Assembly (NCBI GenBank): GCA_038227745.1
Contig: JBBRPS010000716.1
Coordinates: 1-5,219, forward strand
Direction: 5' to 3'
Origin: DASPXY01 sp038227745
Lineage (GTDB): Bacteria; Planctomycetota; Planctomycetia; Gemmatales; Gemmataceae
Length of the DNA: 5,219 bases
A model generated the notes under the pieces. It saw only the letters and a program-made list of their open reading frames with translations, had not been told where the DNA came from and did not search any database. Each line of letters opens with the position of its first letter. The stretch's first letter is position 1. Of this stretch, positions 1 to 5,154 are shown one piece after another. Position numbers and translations under genes: made by a program.

Positions 1-153
1 GTTTTTCAGCTGCAGGCGGGCCATGTCGTCGGCGTTCATCAGGAGGGTGCTCGTCTCCTCGAGGTAGGCCGGCGTGAACTTGCCCTCGTTGAGGGCGGTG
101 CCCTGGCGGCTGGTGCGCCCGGGGATCAGGATGAACACTTGCGGTTTCGCCAT
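1..153 (-). CDS. fwdD: FwdD-like molybdopterin-dinucleotide-binding protein (N-terminal part, cut by window edge)
   Basis: Only the first 51 residues are inside the window; the gene continues past position 1. The start is the ATG at 153-151. Residues 6-14 (VFILIPGRT) followed by Gln17-Gly18, Gly24-Lys25, Tyr30 and the MNADDMARL stretch at 39-47 match, from memory, the opening of FwdD/FmdD, subunit D of formylmethanofuran dehydrogenase (pattern: hydrophobic strand, GRT, xxQG, GK, Y, then a M-N-x-x-D-M element). In that family the subunit forms the C-terminal molybdopterin-guanine-dinucleotide-binding domain of the Mo/W enzyme that interconverts CO2 or formate with formylmethanofuran. Planctomycetes and some methylotrophic bacteria carry such C1-transfer genes. 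No Shine-Dalgarno sequence is visible before the ATG. Another molybdopterin oxidoreductase domain of the same fold is possible because the C-terminal half is not seen. Confidence 0.62.
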   Translation of the reverse strand, partial: MAKPQVFILIPGRTSRQGTALNEGKFTPAYLEETSTLLMNADDMARLQLKN

Positions 154-165
154 GACACCAGTATA
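153..165 (-). promoter_or_regulatory. Possible -10 box abutting the fwdD-like start codon
   Basis: On the minus strand TATACT occupies 165-160, five of six matches to TATAAT, and the ATG begins at 153. A start of transcription 6-7 bases downstream would fall on or next to the A of the ATG, giving a leaderless mRNA, which fits the lack of a ribosome binding site. No convincing -35 element is present at the expected distance (the sequence there is C/G-rich). The rest of 154-243 shows nothing recognisable apart from G/C-rich runs. This is an inference from sequence only. Confidence 0.35.
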
Positions 166-243
166 GCCGAGGGGCGGCGGGGGGGCATAGGGGCGAGGCT
201 GTGGTGGGGGTATGGTAGCCCGTCGCGGCGGTAGAACCCCACC

Positions 244-402
244 TCATGCGGGCGACTGGCGGACGCGGAGTTGCTCCGCCAGCCAGGTCTGCTCGTCGGC
301 GGCGAGCGGGTGCGACAGCGGCTCACCGTAATCGATGTCCTGAGCGTAGCGCGAGCCGGTATAGACGGCTTCGATCAACGGCTGCAGGTTGCGGGACAGG
401 TT
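244..402 (-). pseudogene. C-terminal remnant of a DUF4058-like protein
   Basis: Reading leftwards, the frame ending in TGA at 246-244 encodes about 50 residues that look like genuine protein: NLQPLIEAVYTGSRYAQDID, then YGEPLSHPLAADEQTWLAEQ, then LRVRQSPA and stop. The pattern L-D/N-L-Q-x-x-(hydrophobic)-x-x-V-Y-x-x-x-x-Y-x-x-x-I-D-Y-x-x-P-L, followed by an acidic segment with a Trp, resembles the C-terminus of DUF4058 proteins, common in planctomycetes and cyanobacteria, of unknown function. The frame is open up to 459 (TAA at 462-460), but it has no ATG or GTG start, and the codons above about 402 no longer resemble the family and overlap the end of the next gene. I read it as a 5'-truncated gene whose break lies around 391-420, immediately beside the metallopeptidase module. 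The left end of the homology is approximate. It could instead be a chance resemblance in a short stretch. Confidence 0.55.
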
Positions 403-416
403 TCGGCTCGAAAAAC

Positions 417-692
417 CTACATGCGCCTTTTTCGGTCCCTTGGTTGGACCACCCGGGACTTACCATTGCGTTTCCCGCTTTTCTGCTGAAGCAGCTTTCG
501 GGCGTCTTCCCGGATTGCCTCGTAATACGCATTCAGGGCAGGATCAGAGGCGATCTCGGGGTGAGCCTCTCGCCATTCATCGATATTCTTGATGATCTCT
601 TCCGGGGGTAAGGCGACTATCCCCTTGATCTCGGGGTTCTTGAGGCCACGGTGGATTTGCGGCAAGCAGGGTACTATTTTGTTGCGTGCCAT
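417..692 (-). CDS. Small basic protein of unknown function, partner of the metallopeptidase gene
   Basis: A 91-residue protein that I do not recognise. The ATG at 692-690 overlaps the last 19 bases of the upstream metallopeptidase gene in another frame, so the two are very likely translationally coupled. A GGAGGG at 708-703 lies 10 bases before the ATG and an AAGGGG lies closer. An upstream GTG in the same frame (866) would bury the start deep in the neighbouring gene and add a low-quality Gly/Arg-rich stretch, so I reject it. Visible features are a helical, acidic middle (about 30-70, with PPEEIIKNIDEWREAHPEI and an AYYEAIREDARKLLQQ helix) and a strongly basic, probably disordered tail (71-91). 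There is no signal peptide or membrane segment. By position it could be an immunity or antitoxin protein, a chaperone or a co-factor for the metallopeptidase; nothing in the sequence decides among these. Confidence 0.72.
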   Translation of the reverse strand: MARNKIVPCLPQIHRGLKNPEIKGIVALPPEEIIKNIDEWREAHPEIASDPALNAYYEAIREDARKLLQQKSGKRNGKSRVVQPRDRKRRM

Positions 693-1375
693 AGCCCCTT
701 GTCCCTCCAGAATTTCAAGCAGTCCTTGAGCTTCTTCGTCAGCAGGGCGCTGGCCCGGAGCCCGAGGAGTGCCGCGCCGAAATCCGCCCAGCCTTCGGAA
801 GGGCTGCTCGCCGCATTTTGACCGAGTTGCCCCTTTCCCATTTCCTTCTTCCACACCTCTCGCCACTTCTTCGAGCCGCTGAACGTGTCCTTCGGCCCGT
901 CGATGCCGTGTGCGAACTCGTGGGCATAGAGGATTGCCAGCCGGCCGGTCTTACTTTCCGTGCCGTCCAGGTGCAGGGAGGAATCGTTCGGGTCGTAAAA
1001 GGCAGCGGCAGGTTCACCGGCCGCTACGCTGACATCACCCTGACTCTTGTAAAAGTGGTATCCCTTGACTCCCTTGTCGAAGTGCCGCATCGCCTTGGGG
1101 GTCATCCGCCCGAAGACCTCCTTCGCAGCGGCGTAGTAACCCTTCCGTTGAGCGGCGATGAAGGCGGTATCCGCATCGAGAATAGCCTTGATCTGGGCCA
1201 GGTGTCTGTTGATCCGGTCTTCGTGGCTTTCACCGCCGGCGCCTCCCGAGCCGCCTGAGTTGCCCGAATCGCCTCCACCCCCAATTGTAGCGCCCGGGGA
1301 TGGTTTCAGTCCAGCGGGTTTCTTGCCCGGTTCGTCGGCCGGTTTCTTGCCGGGCTTCACCGGTTCGGGCTTCAC
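674..1375 (-). CDS. HExxH zinc metallopeptidase-like protein with disordered N-terminus
   Basis: This 233-residue protein starts at GTG 1375-1373. An in-frame TGA directly precedes the GTG, so no earlier start is possible, and an AGGGAG lies about 7 bases upstream. Residues 1-29 are Lys/Pro-rich with a duplicated PGKKPA unit. Residues 31-50 are a Gly/Ser linker, and 51-233 form a globular part. The motif HEFAHGID at 152-159 supplies the HExxH zinc ligands and catalytic Glu153, and EGWADF at 194-199 about 40 residues later offers Glu194 as a likely third zinc ligand. This is the gluzincin arrangement seen in anthrax-lethal-factor-like and related toxin or phage-associated zincin domains. No signal peptide, membrane segment or secretion domain is visible. 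The downstream 91-residue gene overlaps it by 19 bases. Codon use (ATT, ACA, AGA, GGA) is looser than in neighbouring genes, suggesting acquisition. The peptidase fold is likely; the substrate and biological role are unknown. Confidence 0.75.
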   Translation of the reverse strand: MKPEPVKPGKKPADEPGKKPAGLKPSPGATIGGGGDSGNSGGSGGAGGESHEDRINRHLAQIKAILDADTAFIAAQRKGYYAAAKEVFGRMTPKAMRHFDKGVKGYHFYKSQGDVSVAAGEPAAAFYDPNDSSLHLDGTESKTGRLAILYAHEFAHGIDGPKDTFSGSKKWREVWKKEMGKGQLGQNAASSPSEGWADFGAALLGLRASALLTKKLKDCLKFWRDKGLWHATK

Positions 1376-1385
1376 TCACTCACTC
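1372..1385. repeat. Tetranucleotide TCAC repeat at the metallopeptidase start codon
   Basis: Three and a half head-to-tail copies of TCAC (GTGA on the minus strand) run through the start of the metallopeptidase gene. The copy nearest the gene supplies the GTG start. The first GTG in the run opens a three-codon frame (GTG AGT GAG TGA) that stops directly before the true start. The repeat also lies between the AGGGAG and the start codon, so copy number would set their spacing. Confidence 0.6.
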
Positions 1386-1458
1386 CCTGTTACTTCACAA
1401 ACCCTTACGGTGTGGGCTCCCCAGCCAGTCCAGGCCGGCATTTCGCCGCGCCCTGCCC

Positions 1459-1486
1459 TTGACGCCTCCGCGCGCCCCCTTATCAT
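1459..1486 (+). promoter_or_regulatory. Sigma-70-like promoter of the rplM-rpsI operon
   Basis: TTGACG at 1459-1464 (five of six to TTGACA) and TATCAT at 1481-1486 (five of six to TATAAT) are separated by 16 bp, giving an expected transcript start near 1493 and a 5' leader of about 35 bases before the rplM ATG. The element sits in the 152-bp divergent gap between the metallopeptidase gene and rplM. No comparably clear promoter was found for the leftward metallopeptidase gene. The leader contains a short palindrome (TGCCCGGGCA, 1505-1514) but no structure large enough to propose an r-protein autoregulatory leader. Confidence 0.6.
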
Positions 1487-1527
1487 AACAATTTCCCCAA
1501 GACGTGCCCGGGCAGGATGGGAGAGCA

Positions 1528-1974
1528 ATGTCCACGTTCATGGCCAAAACCGGCGAGGTCGTGCAGCGCTGGTTCGTGATCGACGCCACCGACCAGGTCG
1601 TCGGCCGGCTCGCGGTGCAGATCGCCAACATCCTTCGGGGCAAGCACCGCCCCGAGTACACGCCGCACACCGACACCGGCGAGTTTGTCATCGTCATCAA
1701 CGCCGCCCTCGTCAAGTTCACCGGCAAGAAGTGGGACCAGAAGACTTACCAGGCCTACTCCCACTACCCCGGCGGCCTCAAGATCACGTCCGCCCGAGAC
1801 CTGCGCGACCGGCACCCCGAGCGCATCCTTGAGAACGCCGTCCGCCGCATGGTGCCGCGCAATCCCCTCGGCCGCCAGCAGATGACCAAGTTGAAGATCT
1901 ACGCTGGCCCGCAGCACCCGCACCAGGCGCAGCAACCGCTGCCGATCGACCAGATCAATACCGTGAAATCGTGA
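1528..1974 (+). CDS. rplM: 50S ribosomal protein L13
   Basis: A 148-residue protein close to the usual bacterial length. The opening MSTFMAKTGEVVQRWFVIDA matches the family N-terminus (as in Bacillus L13, with its MAKxxEVxRKWYVVDA). The core elements are all present: VGRLAVQIANILRGK (25-39), the HTDTGEFVIVINA region (47-59), HYPGGLK (79-85), and the signature helix RRMVPRNPLGRQ with the following HPHQAQQP (130-137). L13 binds 23S rRNA early in 50S assembly. ATG 1528 was preferred over GTG 1504 (no homology to the added residues) and over ATG 1540 because family members include the residues before MAK. The purine-rich GGGAGAG at 1519-1525 is the ribosome binding site, although close to the ATG. 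It is the first gene of the rplM-rpsI operon, whose order is conserved across bacteria. Confidence 0.97.
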   Translation: MSTFMAKTGEVVQRWFVIDATDQVVGRLAVQIANILRGKHRPEYTPHTDTGEFVIVINAALVKFTGKKWDQKTYQAYSHYPGGLKITSARDLRDRHPERILENAVRRMVPRNPLGRQQMTKLKIYAGPQHPHQAQQPLPIDQINTVKS

Positions 1975-1988
1975 GAGGGAGAGTGTCC

Positions 1989-2447
1989 GTGGCGGAATCC
2001 ACCAGCAAGAAGCAGGCGTACGCCGGCACCGGCCGGCGCAAGACCTCGGTTGCCCGCGTCCGCCTGTACGAGGGCGGCGGCCAGATCAAGATCAACGGCC
2101 GCGAGCTGACCGACTACTTCACCGAGGACAAGGACCGCAACGCCGTCCTCGCCCCGCTCGATCTGACCGAGATGCGCAACCGCCTCGACGTGTTCATCAA
2201 CGTCCAGGGCGGCGGCATCTCCGGACAGGGCGGCGCCATCTGCCAGGGCATCGCCCGCGCCCTGAAGCTCATGTTCGGCGGCCAGGCCCCGCCCGAGGAG
2301 GCCGCCACCGACGGCGAGGCGTCCGGCGGCGGCCTGGCCAAGAAGCTGCGCGACTCCGGCTACCTTACCCGCGACGGCCGTATGAAGGAGCGCAAGAAGT
2401 ACGGCCGCAAGGGCGCCCGCAAGTCGTTCCAGTTCTCCAAGCGCTAA
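1989..2447 (+). CDS. rpsI: 30S ribosomal protein S9
   Basis: S9 is recognisable throughout: YAGTGRRKTSVARVRL (11-26), IKINGREL (33-40), FINVQGGGISGQGGAICQGI (69-88), and the C-terminal DSGYLTRDGRMKERKKYGRK then QFSKR (148-152). The basic QFSKR tail reaches the ribosomal P site in the mature 30S. The length, 152 residues, is above the usual ~130 because of an N-terminal extension and an insertion at about 96-117, rich in Gly, Ala and Glu, between the IARAL helix and the KKLRDSG segment. Three in-frame GTG codons are possible starts (1971, 1983, 1989). The AGGGAGA at 1976-1982 gives proper spacing only to 1989, so that is chosen. GTG 1971 would overlap the rplM stop as GTGA. The gene lies 14 bp after rplM in one operon. 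Confidence 0.96.
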   Translation: MAESTSKKQAYAGTGRRKTSVARVRLYEGGGQIKINGRELTDYFTEDKDRNAVLAPLDLTEMRNRLDVFINVQGGGISGQGGAICQGIARALKLMFGGQAPPEEAATDGEASGGGLAKKLRDSGYLTRDGRMKERKKYGRKGARKSFQFSKR

Positions 2448-2454
2448 CGCCTGT

Positions 2455-3495
2455 CTACGATCCCGGCGGGCGCGGGGCCTCGGCCCCGCGCCCGCCGCGC
2501 TTTTCGCCGCCCCCTCCCCAGCGCTCGATCCGCGTCACCAGTCCCGCCAGCCGCCCCGCGACCGCCGTCCGGTCCTCGAAGTCCCGGCCGGCGAGGTACA
2601 GCCATCGCAGCCAGTTCGCCGCGCCGAGGAGCGTGCCCGTCTCGTCGAGGAGGCGGACCAGCGCTCGCTCCATCTCCCCGAGCGGCTTCAGCCTTGCATA
2701 GGCGTCGAGGGCGGCCTCCGTCCGCGCGCGGTCGTCGGGGACGAGGCTCCCCAGAAGACGGGCGAGGTCGGCCGCGACATGATCGTCTTTAACGCTCCCG
2801 TAATCTACCAAACCCGTCACGGCGTCCCCTCGGAAGAGGACGTGAGCGTGCCACACGTCACAGAGGCACGGTTGGACCGGCAGCGGGATGGCGGCCCAGG
2901 CGGTGAGCCGCTCGCGGAGGTGCGGCAGGTGGCCTCGGAATAAGTGCCAGGCGCGCTCGGCCCAGGGCTGAAGCGGATCAGTCGGGTTCGGGAACGAGGG
3001 ACGCCAATCGGACGCAATCAGGCGCTCCCATTCGCCGACACGTTCCAGCCGGCGGAGGACAGCGGGGCACGGACCCGGCGGGCAGGGCGTTTTCGACCAG
3101 GCGAGGTGCAGCCGTGCCAGGGCGGTGCAGATCGCTTCCAGCCGCTGGGGCGTCGGGTTCTCGTGGAAGTCGGCCTTGCCGGGCAGCCACGCTGTCAGTT
3201 CCCACAAACGGCCGGCGACCTTCGTCCAGGTGGTGCCCTCACGGGTGCGGAGAACGGCGGGCACGAACTGCAACCCTGCGGCGCGGGCCGTCTCCATGAG
3301 ACCGTGGACGGCTTCAAGCCGTTCCGGCGGCGGACCGCGTTCCGGCCAGGCACGCAGGCACATCCTGCCCGTCAGGTCCGTGACCTGCCAGAGGGACGCG
3401 CCGCTGAAGCCGCCGTGGTTACCGAGCGGCACGACCTGTGGCGGGCGCAGGAAAGGGTAACAGTGCAAGACCGCGTGTGCGACGTCGAGGGACAT
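2455..3495 (-). CDS. Aminoglycoside phosphotransferase (APH)/kinase-fold family protein with non-canonical catalytic loop
   Basis: A 346-residue protein with the layout of the APH/choline-kinase superfamily. It has a Gly-rich nucleotide loop (GNHGGFSGA, 25-33), an N-lobe strand where an Arg (RMCLRAW, 44-50) stands where kinases usually have Lys, a hinge around ELTAWLPG (99-106), the catalytic loop CLCDVWHAHVLF (210-221), and the metal-binding GLVDYG (228-233) followed by DDHVAADLARLLGS. In the canonical motif HGDxxxxN the Asp is kept (Asp213), but HG is replaced by Leu-Cys and Asn by His218; the second Asp (Asp231) is kept. Phosphotransfer is therefore possible but not certain; the substrate is unknown and nothing supports antibiotic resistance as its role. 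An in-frame TGA two codons upstream forces ATG 3495 or a later start; no good ribosome binding site is visible. The last ~20 residues (GGGGEKRGGRG...) are encoded by the rpsI terminator region and are unlikely to be part of the fold. It lies 63 bp downstream of nuoN on the same strand. Confidence 0.82.
   Translation of the reverse strand: MSLDVAHAVLHCYPFLRPPQVVPLGNHGGFSGASLWQVTDLTGRMCLRAWPERGPPPERLEAVHGLMETARAAGLQFVPAVLRTREGTTWTKVAGRLWELTAWLPGKADFHENPTPQRLEAICTALARLHLAWSKTPCPPGPCPAVLRRLERVGEWERLIASDWRPSFPNPTDPLQPWAERAWHLFRGHLPHLRERLTAWAAIPLPVQPCLCDVWHAHVLFRGDAVTGLVDYGSVKDDHVAADLARLLGSLVPDDRARTEAALDAYARLKPLGEMERALVRLLDETGTLLGAANWLRWLYLAGRDFEDRTAVAGRLAGLVTRIERWGGGGEKRGGRGAEAPRPPGS
2464..2504 (+). 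terminator. Rho-independent terminator of rplM-rpsI
   Basis: The arms 2464-2479 and 2482-2497 are perfectly complementary (CGGCGGGCGCGGGGCC and its reverse complement), so the folded RNA would have about 15 G-C pairs closed by a four-base loop. A run of four T follows at 2501-2504. It begins 17 bases after the rpsI stop. On the opposite strand there is no T-run after the hairpin, so it is expected to act mainly on rightward transcripts. The hairpin lies inside the last codons of the convergent phosphotransferase-like gene. Confidence 0.8.
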
Positions 3496-3558
3496 ACGTC
3501 AAGAAGGGTGGAGTGAGCGCGAAACGGCAAGCCGGCTCCGAAGCCCCTCGCGCCCGGT

Positions 3559-5154
3559 TCAGTTCGAGGCGGTGCGCGTCGCGGCCGCCTGCCGCGTCGC
3601 CTCCACCAGCCACCGCGCCCCGGGGCCGAAGCTGAAGCCGATGGTCAGCACCACGCAGATCCACAGCGTCGCCAGCGCCGCCCAGGCGCCGCGCTTCTCC
3701 AGCGGCCGGACGGGCGTGCGCAGGTACATCACCGCGACGATCCGCAGGTAATACCAGCCACCGATGGCCGCGTTGATCGCGACCAGCAGGGCCAGCACGC
3801 GGAACAGCGTGGGGTCGTACGCCGCCGGCACCGTCATCGCCCCGAAGAACACCATCAGCTTGCCCGTGAAGCCCGCCGTCAGCGGGATACCGATCAGGCT
3901 GAACAGGAACACGACCATCATCAGCGCCACGCCGGGGTGGCTCTTGCTCAGGCCCGACAGGTCGTCCACCGTCTCGACCGGCCGCTGCGGCGAATCGAGA
4001 TACGCAATGACGGCAAAGGCGCCGATGGTCATGGCCCCGTAGGCAACGAGGTAGAACAGCAGCACCTCGATGCCGCCGACCTCGGTCCCGGGGCCGTCGC
4101 GGCCGCGCAGGTAGGGGGCCACCGCCAGCGCGACGAGCATGTAGCCGGCGTGCGCCACGCTGGAGTAGGCGAGCAGCCGCTTCAGGTTGTCCTGCAGCAG
4201 GGCCAGCACGTTGCCCAGGAACATCGTCACCGCGGCCAGGAACCACAGCAGGATCGGCACCTGGTTCGACAGCGCGGTGCCGGCCATGTGCAGGTCGGGG
4301 CCGCCCGGCGACTCGAACGCGGGCAGTACGAAGCCGAGGACGCGCACCAGGGCCGCGAAGCCCGCCACCTTGGGCACGAACGCCAGCAGCGCCGCCATCG
4401 GCGTCGCCGTCCCCTCGTACACGTCCGGCGCGTAGAAGTGGAACGGCACCGCGGTGATGCGGAAGCCCAGTCCGGCCACGACGAGGATCACCGCCACCTG
4501 CGCCACGCCCGGCAGGTCGCCGCCGCCGGTGTGCTGCACCGTGTCGAACAGCGCCGGCAGGTTCGTCGTGCCCGCCAGGCCGTACAGGTAGCTGAAGCCG
4601 AACAGCAGCAGCGCCGACGAGAAGATGCTCAGCAGGAAATACTTGAGCGCCGCCTCCTGCGCCGCGCTGTCGTGCCGCGGCAGGTAGAGCATGACGTAGG
4701 TCGGCATACTGATCAGCTCCAGGGCCAGGAACAGCGTGATGAGGTCGTTGGCCGCCCCGGTCAGGCACACGCCCGCGATGATGATGAGCAGGCAGGCGTG
4801 CCAGTCGGCCGCCTGGCGGTCGGGCAGCTCGTCCCAGCTGAACAGCACCAGCACCAGGCCGGCGGCGAGGGCGATCGCCTTGACGAGCAGCGCCAGCGAG
4901 TCGCTCACGACCGGGCCGGCGAAGACGCCCGCCCGCGTCACTTCCGGATTCGGGTAGGCGGCGTCCCAGGTCAGCCCCAGCGCCACGGCCGCGCCGCCCA
5001 GGCCCGCCAGCGCCAGCCCGCCGAACAGGTGGCGGTTGGCGCGGAACGTGCCCGCCAGGAAGATGACACAGGCAGCCACGCCCAGCACTATTTCCGGGAT
5101 GACGAAGCGGTAGGTGCCCACGAGGGCGGCGATGATGTTCTGCTCGTCACTCAC
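3559..5154 (-). CDS. nuoN: NADH-quinone oxidoreductase subunit N
   Basis: A 531-residue, very hydrophobic protein with many transmembrane segments (about 14 expected for the family), a proton-pumping antiporter-like subunit in the membrane arm of complex I. Diagnostic elements are NDLITLFLALELISMPTYVM (136-155, with the conserved TM5 Glu146), LKYFLLSIFSSALLLFG (170-186), VPFHFYAPDVYEGTATP (236-252) in the broken TM7, PKVAGF with Lys262 in TM8, LKRLLAYSSVAHAGYM (324-339), and IPLTAGFTGKLMVF (423-436) with Lys432 in TM12. The conserved TM7 Lys (GFK in most homologues; Lys217 in E. coli) is Arg232 here. The start is GTG 5154-5152 with a textbook AGGAGG at 5167-5162, seven bases upstream. In most bacteria nuoN is the last nuo gene, which agrees with an unrelated gene following. 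The rightward open frames through this region are antisense shadows. Confidence 0.97.
   Translation of the reverse strand: MSDEQNIIAALVGTYRFVIPEIVLGVAACVIFLAGTFRANRHLFGGLALAGLGGAAVALGLTWDAAYPNPEVTRAGVFAGPVVSDSLALLVKAIALAAGLVLVLFSWDELPDRQAADWHACLLIIIAGVCLTGAANDLITLFLALELISMPTYVMLYLPRHDSAAQEAALKYFLLSIFSSALLLFGFSYLYGLAGTTNLPALFDTVQHTGGGDLPGVAQVAVILVVAGLGFRITAVPFHFYAPDVYEGTATPMAALLAFVPKVAGFAALVRVLGFVLPAFESPGGPDLHMAGTALSNQVPILLWFLAAVTMFLGNVLALLQDNLKRLLAYSSVAHAGYMLVALAVAPYLRGRDGPGTEVGGIEVLLFYLVAYGAMTIGAFAVIAYLDSPQRPVETVDDLSGLSKSHPGVALMMVVFLFSLIGIPLTAGFTGKLMVFFGAMTVPAAYDPTLFRVLALLVAINAAIGGWYYLRIVAVMYLRTPVRPLEKRGAWAALATLWICVVLTIGFSFGPGARWLVEATRQAAATRTASN

Noticed and set aside
399..417. Small hairpin GGTTT...AAACC just after the small gene's stop (leftward)
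   Set aside because: The stem is short with a bulge and no T-run follows, so it is not a convincing terminator.
693..866. Longer version of the small gene starting at 866
   Set aside because: The added 58 residues overlap the metallopeptidase gene, look like shadow coding, and the ATG at 692 has a good ribosome binding site.
1317..1355. Two near-identical copies of GGTTTCTTGCC as a possible operator or mobile-element repeat
   Set aside because: They are the DNA of the repeated PGKKPA unit in the peptidase N-terminus and are explained by coding.
391..1400. Insertion sequence or transposon boundaries around the accessory module
   Set aside because: I compared both ends and found no terminal inverted repeats, target duplication, integrase or tRNA, so no mobile element is claimed despite the truncated neighbour.
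1158..1832. Rightward open frame crossing from the metallopeptidase region into rplM
   Set aside because: It is Pro/Arg-rich, antisense to one real gene and out of frame with another.
2455..3495. Calling the APH-fold gene an aminoglycoside resistance gene
   Set aside because: The family is broad, the catalytic loop is atypical and the context (next to nuoN and ribosomal genes) gives no support for drug resistance.
3534..3545. GGCT/AGCC hairpin between nuoN and the phosphotransferase-like gene
   Set aside because: Only four base pairs and no T-tract; such structures are expected by chance in DNA this GC-rich.
3419..4768. Leftward open frame of 449 codons overlapping nuoN and the phosphotransferase-like gene
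   Set aside because: It is a frame-shifted shadow of nuoN, Arg/Gly/Ala-rich, and would overlap two well-supported genes.
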